Assembly (NCBI RefSeq): GCF_016811235.1
Contig: NZ_JAFBID010000018.1
Span: 30,676 to 94,675, forward strand
From: Microvirga arabica
GTDB lineage: Bacteria; Pseudomonadota; Alphaproteobacteria; Rhizobiales; Beijerinckiaceae
Reading direction: 5' to 3'
DNA length: 64,000 nucleotides
In this document: piece by piece, positions 62,299 through 64,000 of the stretch
How positions within the stretch are numbered: position 1 is the first letter of the stretch
Layout of the letters: each line of letters begins with the position of its first letter
Position numbers and translations under genes: made by a program
Notes under the pieces: model-generated
What the model saw: the letters and a program-made list of their open reading frames with translations, nothing else
Databases searched by the model: none
What the model was told of the DNA's origin: nothing

Positions 62299-63783
62299 AT
62301 GCCTCACTACCTCGGCATCGATGTCGGCACGTCGGCGGTGAAGGCGATTCTCGTCGATGAGCGGCAGACGACGATTGCAGAGGCGGATGTTTCCCTGCCA
62401 ACCTCCCGGCCGCAAGACCTCTGGTCGGAACAGGATCCCGATGCCTGGTGGCAAGCCGTGCACGCGGGCCTCGATCAACTTCTTACCAAGGATGCTGCTG
62501 CCCTCGCAGATGTGCGGGGCATCGGTCTCTCGGGGCAGATGCATGGTGCGGTGCTGCTCGATGCAGCCAACCGGCCGCTGCGCCCTGCCATTCTCTGGAA
62601 CGATGGACGGTCGTATCGGGAAGCACAGGAGCTTGGCACAAATAATCCTGGGCTCTCACGAGCAATGGGCGTCATTCCGATGCCGGGCTTTACGGCACCA
62701 AAGCTGGCCTGGCTAGCGCGGCACGAGCCGGATACCTTCCGCGCCGTGCGCAAGGTGATTCTGCCCAAGGACTACATTCGGTTGAAACTGATCGGCGACG
62801 TGGTCACGGACATGTCGGACGCCGCGGGCACATGGTGGCTTGACGAAGCTAGGCGCGACTGGTCCGATGCGGCCTTGGCTGCGACAGGCCTGACTCGCGA
62901 CCATATGGCAAGCCTCGTTGAAGGTTCGCAAGCCTCCGGCACCCTGCGTCCGGAGATAGTCCAGCAATGGGGCCTGTGCAGCGACGTGGTGGTCGCCGGC
63001 GGTGGAGGCGATGCGGCAACAGGCGCCGTCGGACTTGGGGCCATCGAGGATGGATCGGCCTTCATCTCGCTCGGTACCTCGGGACAGCTCTTCGTGACCA
63101 CGCGGGATTTCAGCCCGGCCCCTGAGGCCCTGGTGCATTCCTTCTGCCATGCGCTGCCCGGCCGCTGGTTTCAGATGGCCGCCATGCTGAACGGCGCAAG
63201 CTGCCTTGCCTGGGCGGCCAATCTCCTGAAGCGGGATATCGGCGAGCTCTTGAGAGAGACGGAAGCCGTTTATCGCAAGCCGTCCGATGTCCTCTTCCTG
63301 CCCTATCTCGCCGGCGAGCGGACGCCGCACAACGATCCTCATGCGCGTGGCGTGTTCTTCGGCCTTTCTCCGAACACGCAGCAGACCGACTTGGCGCAGG
63401 CCGTTCTCGAAGGTGTCGCCTACAGCTTCGCCGATGCGAAGCTGGCACTCCAGCAGGCCGGCACGCCCCTGCCTCAGGCCGGCATCATCGGAGGAGGTTC
63501 GAAGAGCCAATTCTGGACGAGGATATTCGCCAGCGTGCTAAACATTCCCATCACGCGCTATCATGGCAGCGACAAGGGGCCGGCCTTCGGTGCGGCGCGC
63601 CTGGCGCGTCTTGCCGTGACAGGGGAAGCTCCGGAAGATGTCTGCACCGCACCAGCCGTTCTCGAGACGATCGTGCCGGAGCCACGCCTTGTCGAACTCT
63701 ATCAACGTCGCATTCAGGCTTTCCGGAGCCTTTACCAGAGTCTCAAGCCGGAATTTGCCCGTGCCGCGCAGGATCGGATCTGA
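62299..63783 (+). CDS. xylB: Xylulokinase
   Basis: A 494-residue FGGY-family sugar kinase converting D-xylulose to xylulose 5-phosphate. It has GIDVGTSAVKAILVDERQTT (phosphate 1 loop), GLSGQMHGAVLLD, the substrate region ILWNDGRS, GGGGDAATGAVGLG and the C-terminal GGGSKSQFWTRIFASVLNIP. SGQMHG is typical for XylB. It is followed 112 bp later by a PfkB-type kinase gene in the same direction. Confidence 0.94.
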   Translation: MPHYLGIDVGTSAVKAILVDERQTTIAEADVSLPTSRPQDLWSEQDPDAWWQAVHAGLDQLLTKDAAALADVRGIGLSGQMHGAVLLDAANRPLRPAILWNDGRSYREAQELGTNNPGLSRAMGVIPMPGFTAPKLAWLARHEPDTFRAVRKVILPKDYIRLKLIGDVVTDMSDAAGTWWLDEARRDWSDAALAATGLTRDHMASLVEGSQASGTLRPEIVQQWGLCSDVVVAGGGGDAATGAVGLGAIEDGSAFISLGTSGQLFVTTRDFSPAPEALVHSFCHALPGRWFQMAAMLNGASCLAWAANLLKRDIGELLRETEAVYRKPSDVLFLPYLAGERTPHNDPHARGVFFGLSPNTQQTDLAQAVLEGVAYSFADAKLALQQAGTPLPQAGIIGGGSKSQFWTRIFASVLNIPITRYHGSDKGPAFGAARLARLAVTGEAPEDVCTAPAVLETIVPEPRLVELYQRRIQAFRSLYQSLKPEFARAAQDRI

Positions 63784-63895
63784 GGATAATGGCCGCCTGA
63801 CGGTCGAATCCTCTTGGATTTCCACCCGCCACATGCTGCGTAGGGCAGAAGCCCTTCTCACTTGGATGCTGGCATAGCCGCATCAGGAGCCATCT

Positions 63896-64000
63896 ATGAT
63901 CTTGGTTTCCGGCGAAGCCCTGGTTGATCTGTTCATCGGCACCGCCACGACCACAGGCTTTCCAGCAGAGGCGGTGGCCGGCGGCTCGCCGTTCAACGTT
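63896..64000 (+). CDS. PfkB-family carbohydrate kinase (N-terminal part)
   Basis: The first 35 codons, cut by the window end: MILVSGEALVDLFIGTATTT then AVAGGSPFNV. The start motif GEALVDLF and the GGSPFNV stretch match fructokinase-like PfkB kinases. AGGAG lies 8 bases before the ATG. Together with xylB it suggests a sugar-catabolic operon. Confidence 0.82.
   Translation, partial: MILVSGEALVDLFIGTATTTGFPAEAVAGGSPFNV

Overview
The window is a stretch of alphaproteobacterial chromosome, most likely from the Hyphomicrobiales (Rhizobiales) and plausibly Methylobacteriaceae such as Microvirga. Evidence: high GC, a DivK/DUF3572/dinB block, a DUF2497 (PopZ-type) gene between valS and tolC, an Aap general amino-acid transporter, an EipB envelope protein, a MucR regulator, HWE histidine kinases and EcfG/NepR stress-regulation genes. 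The species call is inference.

Left core (1-31 kb): end of a FUSC-like gene, alpha/beta hydrolase, adenine deaminase, a probable small RNA, divK, DUF3572, dinB, eipB, RidA, glycerophosphodiesterase, a GNAT protein, FMN reductase, a large HWE sensor kinase, clpA-clpS, a phasin with a strong promoter and PhaR-like operators, a D,D-carboxypeptidase with SPOR domain, a J-domain protein, a GST, small hypotheticals, a biotin-dependent acyl-CoA carboxylase alpha subunit, mntH with a perfect Mur-like palindrome, a YjaB-like acetyltransferase, valS, popZ-like, tolC, pcm and tRNA-Cys.

Genomic island (about 31.1-46.6 kb): tRNA-Asn(GTT) at 31021-31095 is followed by about 15.5 kb of apparently lower-GC, mostly hypothetical DNA ending in an exact 53-bp copy of the tRNA 3' half. 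No integrase is visible. The island is rich in general-stress-response parts: three NepR-like proteins, an EcfG sigma factor gene broken by a one-base deletion, a GAF-HWE kinase, a single-domain response regulator, a LuxR-type regulator with a degenerate receiver, and at least three sites matching the EcfG promoter pattern GGAAC-N16/17-CGTT. Two NepR-like genes each lie convergent to a tiny membrane protein sharing the motif VNFHSRPR, which suggests a duplicated two-gene cassette. The right end holds an IS5-type element inserted beside a HEPN-domain remnant.

Right core (46.6-64 kb): photolyase, AlaX-type editing protein, sulfurtransferase, the aapJQMP operon, cystathionine beta-lyase, a lipid-A/ArnT-like glycosyl transfer cluster, RtcB, a natural NepR-EcfG fusion sigma factor, xylulokinase and the start of a PfkB sugar kinase. 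Two related palindromic extragenic elements lie near 57.2 and 60.7 kb, and an unrelated one near 49.9 kb.

The strongest candidate for something undescribed is the combination of a tRNA-borne stress-regulator island with orphan NepR/small-membrane-protein pairs and the chromosomal NepR-EcfG fusion.
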